A DNA stretch of 49,297 nt from positions 201 through 49,497 of the forward strand of contig NZ_AXAZ01000064.1 of the NCBI RefSeq assembly GCF_000473065.1, given 5' to 3'. Under the pieces are notes generated by a model, which saw only the letters and a list, made by a program, of their open reading frames with translations, was not told the DNA's origin and did not search any database. This stretch comes from Bradyrhizobium sp. WSM1743 (GTDB taxonomy: Bacteria > Pseudomonadota > Alphaproteobacteria > Rhizobiales > Xanthobacteraceae). The position numbers and the translations under genes were made by a program. Below are positions 16,982-25,192 of this stretch, in pieces. Position 1 is the first letter of the stretch, and every line of letters begins with the position of its first letter.

Positions 16982-18472
16982 ATGACGCACACTGCCACCG
17001 AACACTGCCGACAGATTTTTGACCGGCGCACCCCCGAGCAACTGCGCACGCTGTCACACGTCAAGCGCTTCATGGAGCGGCTGGCTGGTGACTTGGAGTT
17101 CCGCAGGGCACTTTCGGAGAACGTTGACTCTCCTCGAGCGGTAACAGAGCGCTACGGCATCGAAGTTGACCCAATGAAAATGCTGCCGCTCTGGCGCGGC
17201 GGCTACCTGAAACACCGCTTCAAGCCGGAGTCTACGCCCTGGCCCCTGGCTATGATGTGGGACGAGTTTATCTGCGAGATGTTGCGCCATCGCGACCTCC
17301 TGCGCGAAGAGGGCGAAATGTCGACGATCAGCCCTCGCTTTCATGCTTGGCGTGAGCGCCAAATCCGGCGCTGCAACGACGAATTGGGCGGAACGGCGGC
17401 GTCGGTCACGTACCCCATCATCGCTTTCGAGCTGAGCGACGGCTGCACCGTGGGTTGCTGGTTTTGCGGCCTCTCGGCGGACCGCTTCAAAGGCTATTAC
17501 GAATATAGCGAAGAGCATGCAGCGCTTTGGCGCGGCGTGGTCGGTATCGCGAGCGAGATGTTTGGTTCGGCAGCCCGTACTGGTTTTTGCTACTGGGCCA
17601 CAGAGCCGATGGACAACCCAGACTACGACCGCTTTCTATTCGACTACTACCAGATCACGGGCGCATTGCCACAAACAACGACGGCGGCCCCGCTCAGGGA
17701 TCGCGCACTCACCACGCGCGTGCTCGAACTGTTCAAGCGCTATCGCACCGTGACGAATCGATTCTCCGTGCTGAGCACAACACATCTCGACCAGATTCAC
17801 ATGGCGTTTTCGCCTGAGGAGCTGATCGGTGTCGAACTCGTCCTGCAGGGCAAGGAGGCGCTGACTGCAAAGGCTTTTGCTGGACGCGCGCGCGAGCGGA
17901 GCGAGAAACTTAGGGCCGCCAGCAAAGATGATGCAATCGCCTTGCTGGAGGGTGATCACACGACCATCGCCTGTGTTTCCGGCTTTCTCGTAAATATGTT
18001 GCAGGGACGTTTACAATTGGTGACGCCGGTGCCGGGTAGCAAGCGCTGGCCTCTCGGCTACCGCGTCTTGAGTGAACGCTTCTTCAGGACGCCTGACGAG
18101 TTCCGCGAGGGGCTGCAGCGCATGATCGACCAGCATATGCTCGAGAGTCCAGCTCCCAAATTGCCGATCCGCTTCCGCAGGGACCTGCAATACAAGGCCG
18201 GGAACCGATGCTTTCATCTCCGCTCACGCAACATGGAACACCGGGTGCTCGACGACATCACTCCGACTTCCGTTGGCCATCTAATCGCCTATGGCAACTG
18301 CACAGCGTCGGAGCTGGTTAGGCAGGTCACGACCGACGGAGCGAGCGTGCTCGCAGTAGCTGACCTGCTCGATCAGTTATACGCGGCCGGGGTGATTGAA
18401 GAGGACTTAGAGGACAGCTTCGCCTGGCAGACCAACGGACCTGTTACTGCACTTTCATCCGGCAGCGGTTAG
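16982..18472 (+). CDS. radical SAM RiPP maturation epimerase (PoyD/OspD-like)
   Basis: A 496-residue protein with a CX3CX2C motif, GCTVGCWFCGLSADRF (Cys155, Cys159, Cys162), that would bind the radical 4Fe-4S cluster. The WFCG-x-SA form and the later IACVSGFLVNML (Cys331) and GSKRWPLGYRV blocks are those I associate with PoyD-like epimerases, which turn L-residues of RiPP cores into D-residues. These enzymes need a Cys hydrogen donor on the opposite face; Cys331 is the best candidate, Cys410 (GNRCFHL) an alternative. Residues about 410-480 look like a winged-helix, PqqD/RRE-like tail. The gene follows the Nif11 precursor on the same strand and is probably in one transcript with it. No protease or exporter is seen nearby. 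Confidence 0.85.
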   Translation: MTHTATEHCRQIFDRRTPEQLRTLSHVKRFMERLAGDLEFRRALSENVDSPRAVTERYGIEVDPMKMLPLWRGGYLKHRFKPESTPWPLAMMWDEFICEMLRHRDLLREEGEMSTISPRFHAWRERQIRRCNDELGGTAASVTYPIIAFELSDGCTVGCWFCGLSADRFKGYYEYSEEHAALWRGVVGIASEMFGSAARTGFCYWATEPMDNPDYDRFLFDYYQITGALPQTTTAAPLRDRALTTRVLELFKRYRTVTNRFSVLSTTHLDQIHMAFSPEELIGVELVLQGKEALTAKAFAGRARERSEKLRAASKDDAIALLEGDHTTIACVSGFLVNMLQGRLQLVTPVPGSKRWPLGYRVLSERFFRTPDEFREGLQRMIDQHMLESPAPKLPIRFRRDLQYKAGNRCFHLRSRNMEHRVLDDITPTSVGHLIAYGNCTASELVRQVTTDGASVLAVADLLDQLYAAGVIEEDLEDSFAWQTNGPVTALSSGSG

Positions 18473-18546
18473 AGTCTCGGATTTTGTACGCCATTGGATC
18501 CGCCGGAAGAATTTCATTGTCGGGTTGCCCAGGCGAACGGTGCGTG

Positions 18547-18795
18547 ATGCCCCTGCAGTTCCACCGCGCTGTCGAAAACATGGAAATTTGGAGTGCATGC
18601 AGCGGCGGCTACTCGTTCGTTATAAGCTTGCAGAGCCCGACGGGCCCTGGCTTTCGCGGAAGGTTCGGCTACGTCGCTTCGTGGCGTCCGCTTGACCAGA
18701 GCCGTGGCTCGATCAGGGTGCTCGGCTCGCCGCTGCAGAGCTTCGCTGAGGCCAAGGACGCCTGCAACAGCATGCTCAAGTACCTGAGAGACTGA
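18547..18795 (+). CDS. small hypothetical protein downstream of the epimerase
   Basis: An 82-residue protein starting MPLQFHRAVENMEIWSACSG and ending FAEAKDACNSMLKYLRD. The composition, with a predicted beta sheet (YSFVISLQSP, FGYVASWRPL) followed by a C-terminal helix, resembles small single-domain proteins of unknown function common in rhizobia. The internal ATG is preferred; an earlier start at 18484 would add 21 residues of less protein-like sequence. It begins 75 nt after the epimerase stop and could be co-transcribed, but a role in RiPP maturation is not supported by sequence. Confidence 0.5.
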   Translation: MPLQFHRAVENMEIWSACSGGYSFVISLQSPTGPGFRGRFGYVASWRPLDQSRGSIRVLGSPLQSFAEAKDACNSMLKYLRD

Positions 18796-19079
18796 ACTGA
18801 TTCCCGGTCGCTCGAATGCGAGCACTGCTAAACTGCTGCAGTCGCGCCGGGTGCTACCCGGGATGTTCACCGGACGGGACGTCCTTTGTAGCGATTGAGA
18901 TTATGGCGGCCGATTTGAGCGGGCGGTAGATATTCTATCCGTCGGACCGGCTTGCGTCCCAATCGACCTCGTGTGGATGATCTTGAAGATCACAGTATCC
19001 AGTCCAGCAACTCGGTCGTTTTCTGCAGCTCGGCTAGGACTTTCTGTGGCGTCATCTCTTTTCTCCGGTCCCGGGCAGA

Positions 19080-19181
19080 TCAGTCGTTTTTGTCTTTGGC
19101 TGGAACGCACTCTTTGCAGAGCGTCGACACGCCTACCCAGAAGAAGAGTACCGCTACGCCCGCAAAGACTAGCGGACTCAT
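19080..19181 (-). CDS. 33-residue single-pass membrane microprotein
   Basis: Too short for usual gene calling. The translation is MSPLVFAGVAVLFFWVGVST followed by LCKECVPAKDKND. It has one hydrophobic helix and a short charged tail with two Cys in the pattern CKEC. The charge asymmetry and clean ATG-to-stop frame look like a real small membrane protein. The function is unknown. No neighbouring gene on the same strand lies close by. Confidence 0.4.
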   Translation of the reverse strand: MSPLVFAGVAVLFFWVGVSTLCKECVPAKDKND

Positions 19182-19322
19182 GGGGACGGTGCCTGCTCGA
19201 GCGATATCGAATACATGAAGTATGCCCTTCGGGCATCGCTCCCGACGTCAAGTCGCCCCACGCGGTCGCGCTCCGGAGACCGGCGTACGCGAACGCCCGC
19301 AGCAGCATACCGCTAGGCCCGT

Positions 19323-19356
19323 CGAGGCTGCCGTTCTACCATTGAAGTACGCCCGC
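19323..19356 (-). pseudogene. tRNA-Gly 5' half remnant
   Basis: On the minus strand 19356 to about 19325 begins GCGGGCGTACTTCAATGGTA and continues GAACGGCAGC. This matches the acceptor 5' strand, D-arm and start of the anticodon stem of bacterial tRNA-Gly. After that the sequence diverges, and no anticodon, T-arm or CCA region follows. It is a truncated copy, possibly left by integration or excision of a mobile element at a tRNA gene. Confidence 0.5.
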
Positions 19357-19612
19357 AATCCTTTGAGATTGCTCTAATTTTCGTCTCGGCCTGAATTTGC
19401 TCGGCACGCTTTTGGCACGGACGTCCGTAGACATCATACTTAAACCAAACCGCGTGGCGTTTTGCAATCCTAGCCGTCGAACTCCACGGCCGGCAAGCGA
19501 GCCAGCCGTTTGTCCGCCGCGCGTACGAACTCGAACAGAGGATGTTGAGCTGGGGTACGGTGGACGGCTCGTCCGCAATGTAGGATTGTGCCGTGACCAT
19601 CAGTGGGGACTT

Positions 19613-20598
19613 GTGGCTAAGAGCGAACAGAATCGGGAGCGGTTCCAGGTCGCCTACATCGGCGACACTGACGATGAGCACACCATGGATGTGGAGGCAC
19701 TTGGGCCTGGCACTTTTGGCCTTCGGAAAGTTGATCCGGGCGGCGAATGCCGAACTCAACCAGAACCGCGCGACGATGAAGGTGCTGGTCGATTCAAGAT
19801 TTGAGCATAAGTGCTTCCTCATCAACTTCGAGACGCTCCAATCGGTTCTCGATACTGTCAAACACTTTCTGAAACGACGAAGGTGTGAAGCACGCGACGG
19901 ACGTTCTGCAAAAACTTGGCGTCACAGCAGGAACCACCGCAGCGGGCTTGTTTGGCCATTTGAAGTGGCGCAATGGCCGAAAGGTGGACTCAGCGCAGAC
20001 GGTGAAAGGATCGCTTGGTGCCGTCATCGTCAAGATCGAGGGTGATAACAATACATTCCAAATCGGCAGTGACGTGTTTCGGCTCTCTCAAAACGCACAG
20101 GTCTTGGAAGCGGTCGAGGGCACGCTCAAACCGATAGACCACAAGGAGGCAAAAGCGATTGAGTTTCGCAAAGACGACAAACAGATCGCGACCTACCGAA
20201 ACGAGGATGTGAGAGCAATCGCCGCGTCATGCGAACACCCGGGCGGCGTAATCGAGAAGGAGGCAGCGCCAAAAATCGTTAGCGCGGTGCTGTACACCCA
20301 CGGCCCCGTTTTCGATGTGAAGGCCCCAAAGTGGCGCTTTCTGTACCGAAAGAAGCCCGTCTACGTTGACATCCGCGAAACGAACATCGCAAAGGATGCG
20401 GTTAAGCGGGGTGGATCGTTTATGAACGACCGCTACAAAGTGAAAATGGAAATCGCACCACCAGAAGGTGACCGGGCAGAGGCGCAGTACAAAATCATCG
20501 AGGTCCTGGAATTCACACCTGCCGAGCAACAGATGAATATGAAGCTTCGAGCTGCGAAGAAAACGTCCGCTAAGAAGCACGCAGCAAAAATGAAGTGA
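19613..20598 (+). pseudogene. conserved hypothetical protein with two frameshifts
   Basis: One protein is readable across three frames. The first part contains NRERFQVAYIGDTDDEHTMD and EALGP. After an extra base near 19705 it continues ALLAFGKLIRAANAELNQNR and INFETLQSVLDTVKHFLK. After an extra C near 19876 it continues DEGVKHATDVLQKLGVTAG and runs 230 residues to a Lys/Ala-rich end (KKTSAKKHAAKMK). The N-terminal AL-LL-AFG-L---AN--LN pattern is common to a family of uncharacterised phage/ICE-associated proteins. The start near 19613 (GTG) is a guess. Both lesions are single-base insertions, so sequencing error should be excluded. The next gene overlaps its stop. Confidence 0.55.
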
Positions 20599-21290
20599 CA
20601 CTGCGCCGAAGCTTTGGACGATCATTGGAGAGAACAGTGCACAGTAGACCTACATCGTACACGATCGAGCGCAATGTAAACGATGAGCTCGTATATGTGC
20701 GCTGGCTCATGACCCAACTTGGGAGCGGTAATTACAATTTCCGTCTCCCACCCTCGTTGCTCCATCGGGTTAAGGGAGGTGAGCGAGCCTTCACTGATGA
20801 AGAATTGCGAGAGGCAATTGTAACGGACGCCGAACCCGGCAGCTCGATTGACGAACTGCGCGACACGTGGGCGTCGCAGTCGCAATCCATTTTTGAAGCC
20901 TTCTTCGCAAGGATGAAGCGTCATCCGCCTTATTTGCTGAATGTTCACGTCACACGATATGGCTCGGGCGGGTCATATCATCCGACCGGCCTGCCCGGAC
21001 ATCCGAAACCGTTCATTACAAGCAGAGACCCGAAGGTCGCCAAGACTGCTTGGAGCTTCAATCAGGTGATTGTCCACGAGACGATTGAGTTCCTTATTCA
21101 CGATGAAATCCGCAGAAGGAACACCTCGCAAGAGGCAAAAGAGGCGATGGTCGATCAGTTCTGCAGCTGCAACGAACTGCAGGCGGTGTATGGAGAATAT
21201 CCGAAGCAAAGTAACTTCGTCGGAGCTTTGCCTGAAGATTGGCGATCCTACATCACGTGGCAGGACGGCGAAGCTCCAACTTGGGGCTAG
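20595..21290 (+). CDS. hypothetical protein with an HExxE-like helix
   Basis: A 231-residue soluble protein starting with GTG at 20595, inside the stop of the preceding gene (GTGA overlap), so the two are translationally coupled. A conserved-looking core includes RHPPYLLNVHVTRYGSGGSY, then ITSRDP and NQVIVHETIEFLIHDEIRRR near residue 160. The HETIE helix resembles a metal-binding helix, but a full HExxH motif is absent. A Cys pair (FCSCNELQ) follows. I do not recognise the family. The coupled upstream gene is broken, so this gene may be an orphan partner. Confidence 0.6.
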   Translation: MTLRRSFGRSLERTVHSRPTSYTIERNVNDELVYVRWLMTQLGSGNYNFRLPPSLLHRVKGGERAFTDEELREAIVTDAEPGSSIDELRDTWASQSQSIFEAFFARMKRHPPYLLNVHVTRYGSGGSYHPTGLPGHPKPFITSRDPKVAKTAWSFNQVIVHETIEFLIHDEIRRRNTSQEAKEAMVDQFCSCNELQAVYGEYPKQSNFVGALPEDWRSYITWQDGEAPTWG

Positions 21291-21394
21291 GCCAGTAAGG
21301 AGAGGGATTCTTATCCATACGGCCGCGTGTCTTCATGAAGATTCGTGAGCGCCAACGACGCGAAACCAGTTTCTAAGTCGCGCGCGAACGCTCG

Positions 21395-22603
21395 TCACTT
21401 AGACCATACGGATCCATTGGCCCAGTATATGGCTGCGTTCGTGGGCTCAGGTGTTCCGACAAGCGGCTTTCCATCCGCGCCCTTCCAATCTAATGCGAGG
21501 ACTCTACCGGCAGCATCTATCTCAGCGTTACTTTTCCCCCCACACTCGTTTATCAAGACCACACGATCGCCGGTGACGATAACAGGCAATTGGCTCACGG
21601 GTTTGCAATATTGACCCGCCGTGATGAAGTACCGGCCGCCGATTCCGTTCCACGTAGGTCGATTCCAGATAGAGCCGTTCTCCCATATGAGCTGTTGGGT
21701 CTTCGGATTCGGCGTCGCGATAACGTTCCACTTGATTGCGCGAATGCGGCCGTCCTTAAGAAATTCGGCCTCGCTTTGGTCGCCGCATTCATTTACTAGC
21801 AGTAAGCGAGCATCCGAACTCGTTACATAGGCGTGCTGCCGCTCAGGTTTGCAATACTGACCAGCGCTCAGATTGTAAGCTCCGTACAGCCCCGCCCACG
21901 TCTTATAGTAGTAGTTCAGCAGAATATCTGATCGGTCCTCGAATTCGTAGGCGTCGCGTTCAATATCCATACCGCGGTCTTGCTTAAAGCTGTTGCGAGA
22001 AAGTTGCTTGCTGTACTCGCACTTGAAGTTATCAGTGCCTCGTGCACGGTATTGGCGAATGTGGAACATCTCGTGCGCGAGAACGGACGCCAACTCCAGG
22101 TCATGGGTGCCGTCACTGAGATGATCGGAGATACAAACCTTGTCTCTGTCGTAGGCGAACCCGCTAGAATTGCCGGTCAGGCGGCAAAATTTGAACTCAA
22201 CGCCATTAAACTCATCGGCGCGATATAGTCCGATATCGATGAGCGCCTTTTTCGCACGATCGAACCGGCGAGCGGTACCGGCCGGACTTGGCGCCTGCTG
22301 ACCTGTATAGGCAGCGATGACCGTTCCAACGATCGCGGTGAAGCCGGCCGCGCACTTCTTTTCGAGCTCCGTTACTACAGATGGCAAATGAGGAAGTTCA
22401 ACACCAGTCGGTTTGCAAATTGCTTTCGATGCTTCGCAGGTGGCTTTGCACTGCGGTTCGCAGACATCGTTTTTGTCCCAGGGAGTAATTCTGATAGTAT
22501 GGCAACACGACTTGTTGCAGTCTTCGTCACAGGCGGCAAAGCTTAGATGGCTGCCGAAGAGAGTGATCAGAATTACCAAAACGAGGCGCAGGGTTCTTGC
22601 CAT
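21395..22603 (-). CDS. secreted HExxH metallopeptidase-like protein with a duplicated C-terminal module
   Basis: About 402 residues from the ATG at 22601-22603, preceded by an A/G-rich ribosome binding site. An earlier start at 22669 would add 22 residues ahead of the signal peptide (MARTLRLVLVILITLFGSHL...SFA). A Cys-rich segment follows (CDEDCNKSCCH, CEPQCKATCEASKAIC). Near residue 178 is LASVLAHEMFHIRQYRARG, an HExxH zinc site as in DUF4157-like exported proteins. The C-terminal third holds two tandem copies of a module of about 70 residues, each beginning AGQYCKP, containing VLL/I-NECG and ending ENGSIW or ANGSVW. These may be binding modules. It is expected in the periplasm or outside the cell. 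No operon partner is seen. Confidence 0.7.
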   Translation of the reverse strand: MARTLRLVLVILITLFGSHLSFAACDEDCNKSCCHTIRITPWDKNDVCEPQCKATCEASKAICKPTGVELPHLPSVVTELEKKCAAGFTAIVGTVIAAYTGQQAPSPAGTARRFDRAKKALIDIGLYRADEFNGVEFKFCRLTGNSSGFAYDRDKVCISDHLSDGTHDLELASVLAHEMFHIRQYRARGTDNFKCEYSKQLSRNSFKQDRGMDIERDAYEFEDRSDILLNYYYKTWAGLYGAYNLSAGQYCKPERQHAYVTSSDARLLLVNECGDQSEAEFLKDGRIRAIKWNVIATPNPKTQQLIWENGSIWNRPTWNGIGGRYFITAGQYCKPVSQLPVIVTGDRVVLINECGGKSNAEIDAAGRVLALDWKGADGKPLVGTPEPTNAAIYWANGSVWSK

Positions 22604-22797
22604 GGCCCCCCTTCGCATCCTTGCATCGTCACGGCGCAAGGATGCCTGATCAACGCGAAAAAATAACACTGAGTGGATGCCTCTCGGAAACCATATCGTA
22701 ACGAAAAACCGATGCTCAACCTACGACAGGGCCACCACACTGGATGATATATCGAAGTAACCTGCCGTGGAAGTGCAGAGTTTGGAGTAGTCCGCCC

Positions 22798-23485
22798 TTA
22801 TCGCGCTGCATTGCAGAAAGCCGGACGCCCAGGAGACAAGCGGCTGGGCTCAAGTGTGACTGCACTAAACGGCGCTGATGGCGCTCCGTCGATCATAAGC
22901 TTCAAATAGATCCGATAGTTCGATAGCTGCAACAGATCGATTTCATCGAATCGTTCTTGGAAAGTCCCGCGCTAAATATGTTGCATCCTCGAACCGACTC
23001 GGAAGGAAATGATCGTGCTGGCATTTCGCAAAACCGCATGGCGCACGTCCGGGTTCAAGCTGATGAAGATATTGGTTGGCGACAGTGAAGCCGACCCGAT
23101 ACTTGTGGAGTTCTGCGAACATGTTCGCGACAGGAGCGTTGTAAAGTTTTGAAACTCGTCAACATAAACGAAAAAGTCTCGCCGCTCAGGTGCCGGCAAC
23201 TCTGCCCGGCTGAAGGCCGCAAGTCCAAGCGTAGTCACGAGCAGGCCGCCCAGCAGCGACGAGCTATCCTCGCCGATCCGTCCCTTGGCTAGGTTGACCA
23301 GCAGCACTCTGCCCTCGTCCATAATCTGGCGGACATGGATATCGCGTTTGGGAGCGGTCAAAAATCTATTCAACAGGGGATCTGATATAAAAGCACCCAC
23401 CTTGTTTTGGATGGGGGCCGTGCCGTCGGCCCGGTACCCGAAAGAAAAGCGCTCAAACTCTTCAGGAAGAAGTTGCGAACGGTCT
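22798..23485 (-). pseudogene. TraG/VirD4-like conjugative ATPase, C-terminal fragment, frameshifted
   Basis: The readable order is FERFSFGYRADGTAPIQNK, GAFISDPLLNRFLTAPKRDI, VLLVNLAKGRIGEDSSSLLG, the Walker-B-like FFVYVDEFQNFTT, FAELHKYRVGFTVANQYLHQ, NPDVRHAVL, ISFRVG, and FQERFDEIDLLQLSNYRIYL to a stop at 22798. This is the C-terminal part of type IV secretion coupling-protein-like ATPases (TraM recognition/TraD family). The frame shifts before FAELHK, back before NPDVRH, and again before FQERF. The N-terminal Walker A part is absent. It abuts an oppositely oriented truncated DUF3768 gene, so the junction marks a rearrangement of an old conjugative element. Confidence 0.75.
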
Positions 23486-23487
23486 CA

Positions 23488-23791
23488 TTCCTTAGCTGTC
23501 GCCTTCAGGCAGACGTTCCGCGGCGGCAAGATCATGATGACGATCGGCGTTGCAGAGCTACCGGACTGCCTAAAGGCCGAGGCGCTGCGTAAGGTCGCGG
23601 ACTTCTCCGGATTTACGGAGGAGAACGATCCGTATAGCGAACACGACTTCGGAAGCTTTGACCTCGTCGGTCGGAAGTTCTTCTGGAAGATCGACTACTA
23701 CGACGAGAATATGAAGTACGGCTCAGAAGATCCGAGCGATCCCAAGCGCACCACGCGTGTGCTCACGCTGATGCTCGCTAGTGAGTACTGA
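23488..23791 (+). pseudogene. DUF3768 family protein, 5'-truncated
   Basis: The readable part contains LAVAFRQTFRGGKIMMTIGV, then NDPYSEHDFGSFDL, RKFFWKIDYYD and RVLTLMLASEY. These are the typical blocks and C-terminus of DUF3768 proteins, small cytoplasmic proteins of unknown function carried by plasmids and integrative elements. The usual N-terminal residues (an A-LND-LR-type helix) are replaced by unrelated sequence read from the opposite strand of the TraG fragment. An internal ATG at 23537 could still produce about 84 residues. Confidence 0.65.
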
Positions 23792-23940
23792 TAAAGCAAG
23801 AAGTGACCGCCTCCCATCTGGACGCAGCGGAGAAGTGCTTCAGCAGGAGAAGCGCCGTTGTGGGGATCATCGGAAGGCCTGCCGGACCCATATAGGTTAG
23901 GCGCCCGATCAGCGCGGGTTTGCCTTGGACTTTTGTCCAC

Positions 23941-23960
23941 GCCCTCGCTTACGCGAGGGC
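23941..23960. terminator. hairpin (8-bp stem, 4-nt loop)
   Basis: GCCCTCGC-TTAC-GCGAGGGC is a perfect inverted repeat. It lies about 150 bp after the DUF3768 stop and is followed by ATTTGTTG on the plus strand, so a weak intrinsic terminator is possible. It is otherwise unexplained in a stretch of about 395 bases (23792-24186) in which I find no gene. Confidence 0.4.
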
Positions 23961-24186
23961 ATTTGTTGAAAAGCGGGTCCTGACATTGCCAAGGAAGTAC
24001 ATCACTATTGGGGCAAAGCACAGCGGAGCACGTCGCGCAGCGACTTCGACCGGCCGAGCGCAGGCTGTGGCAACTTGGTTGCTGCCGGCCCCCCTTTCCC
24101 CTCGCTCGATAAATTCGACAAACGGCCCAACTGCTGTCAGTCCACACATTGGATGCGTGAGCGTGGCTTATTAAGTTTGGAGCTCG

Positions 24187-25089
24187 CTAAGAAGTGGAGG
24201 ATTTTCGCGCCACGAGTGTTCGTGATTGAATCTTTGCCGATTCCATTGCGGCGTTGAGCTCGTCAAAATTTTCGAGCCACAGTTGGATACGGGTAGGATC
24301 GATGCCCTTGTTCTGGAGATCGAGATTGTAGCGCTTTACGAAGTAGAATGCCGCGGGAAGTCGCATCATCACTCGAAGCTCGCCATCCTCCATACGGTAG
24401 TCATGCTCGATGGCTTCGCGCTGACGCGCATCGAGCTCAGGGTGGGCTTTTAACTTCAGTTCAAAATGCGTCAGCCACTCGACGTCGTCTGAAGGATCTA
24501 TATCGCAGGGCTCCAGCTCAGAGATCGACAGGATGCGCCCTAGCACGTAGTCGCGAAACTCATTCCGATCGGTTGAGAAGGCGCGGCAATGCCAGCGATA
24601 GCCATCATGCACAAAGGCGTGCGGACAGATTTTTCGCATGCCGGTGCGGGTGAGTGATTGATAATAAATATTGATAGCCGAGCGCGTCTCGACCGCCTTG
24701 ACGAGAGCGCGCAGCGTGTAGGCTTCCGGGCCGCGCGCTAGGACGGGCGCGACTTCCGCCGGTGGCACGCCATCAAACCATGTGTCGCGTTTTCGGATGG
24801 CGCCCGCTTGGAGCGCCTGCAGTTGCAAGAGATAGCGTTCGGGCGAAAGCTTTAGAAAAACCGGCCGGAAGTTGTGCGTGGGGACGTACGCCTTCTCGGA
24901 TGCGTCGTAGGTGATGTTGCCCTGGGCGGCCTGCTGATAGTCGCGGAGATCAATCGAAGCCTGTGGCGTCGAAATCTGGAACTGCGTCTCGAGATCTTTC
25001 CGGTTTACCCGTCCACTCCAGTACACGCGCCACTCGATGAATTCGTATCGTTGGGCGATCGGCCAGCGAATTTCCTCGGTTCCTATCAT
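24187..25089 (-). CDS. WYL-domain transcriptional regulator (CapW/BrxR-like)
   Basis: A 300-residue protein. Residues about 1-85 form a winged helix-turn-helix (RYEFIEWRVYWSGRVNRKDL, FQISTPQASIDLRDY). Residues about 120-205 are the WYL ligand-sensing domain, with INIYYQSLTRTGMRKICPHA and the HDGYRWHCRAF signature. The C-terminal WCX-like part contains HFELKLKAHPELDARQREA. This arrangement is that of CapW/BrxR repressors, which control CBASS, BREX and other defence operons. It is divergent from the ubiquitin-like operon; the shared 103-bp gap holds a promoter and an inverted repeat. The start is supported by GAGGAG four bases before the ATG. Its likely role is a repressor that releases the operon upon infection or damage; this is inference. 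Confidence 0.88.
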   Translation of the reverse strand: MIGTEEIRWPIAQRYEFIEWRVYWSGRVNRKDLETQFQISTPQASIDLRDYQQAAQGNITYDASEKAYVPTHNFRPVFLKLSPERYLLQLQALQAGAIRKRDTWFDGVPPAEVAPVLARGPEAYTLRALVKAVETRSAINIYYQSLTRTGMRKICPHAFVHDGYRWHCRAFSTDRNEFRDYVLGRILSISELEPCDIDPSDDVEWLTHFELKLKAHPELDARQREAIEHDYRMEDGELRVMMRLPAAFYFVKRYNLDLQNKGIDPTRIQLWLENFDELNAAMESAKIQSRTLVARKSSTS

Positions 25090-25104
25090 GAAACTCCTCG
25101 GGGG

Positions 25105-25133
25105 TTGACTCGTCTAGAAACTATCCGTATATA
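25105..25133 (+). promoter_or_regulatory. sigma-70-type promoter of the Ubl operon
   Basis: TTGACT (25105-25110) is separated by exactly 17 bp from TATATA (25128-25133). The expected transcription start, about 25140, is the first base of the inverted repeat at 25140-25162. The -35 element is only 15 bp from the WYL gene start. Confidence 0.65.
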
Positions 25134-25139
25134 AACACG

Positions 25140-25162
25140 ACAGGTAATGAAAATATACCTGT
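25140..25162. promoter_or_regulatory. probable WYL-regulator operator (inverted repeat)
   Basis: ACAGGTA (25140-25146) and TACCTGT (25156-25162) are perfect inverse complements around a 9-bp AT-rich spacer. The repeat covers the predicted start of transcription, where a bound dimeric repressor would block initiation. Binding by the adjacent WYL protein is inferred from position. Confidence 0.6.
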
Positions 25163-25192
25163 TTCGGCATTGTTTTCATAGGAGAATCGCAG

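Noticed and set aside
19313..19861. A 182-residue minus-strand open frame
   Set aside because: It is mostly the opposite strand of the frameshifted conserved gene and of the tRNA-Gly fragment, and has no protein-family features.
22475..22520. A possible sigma-54 promoter TGGCAACACGACTTG
   Set aside because: The GG-N10-GC spacing fails and it lies inside the HExxH protein gene.
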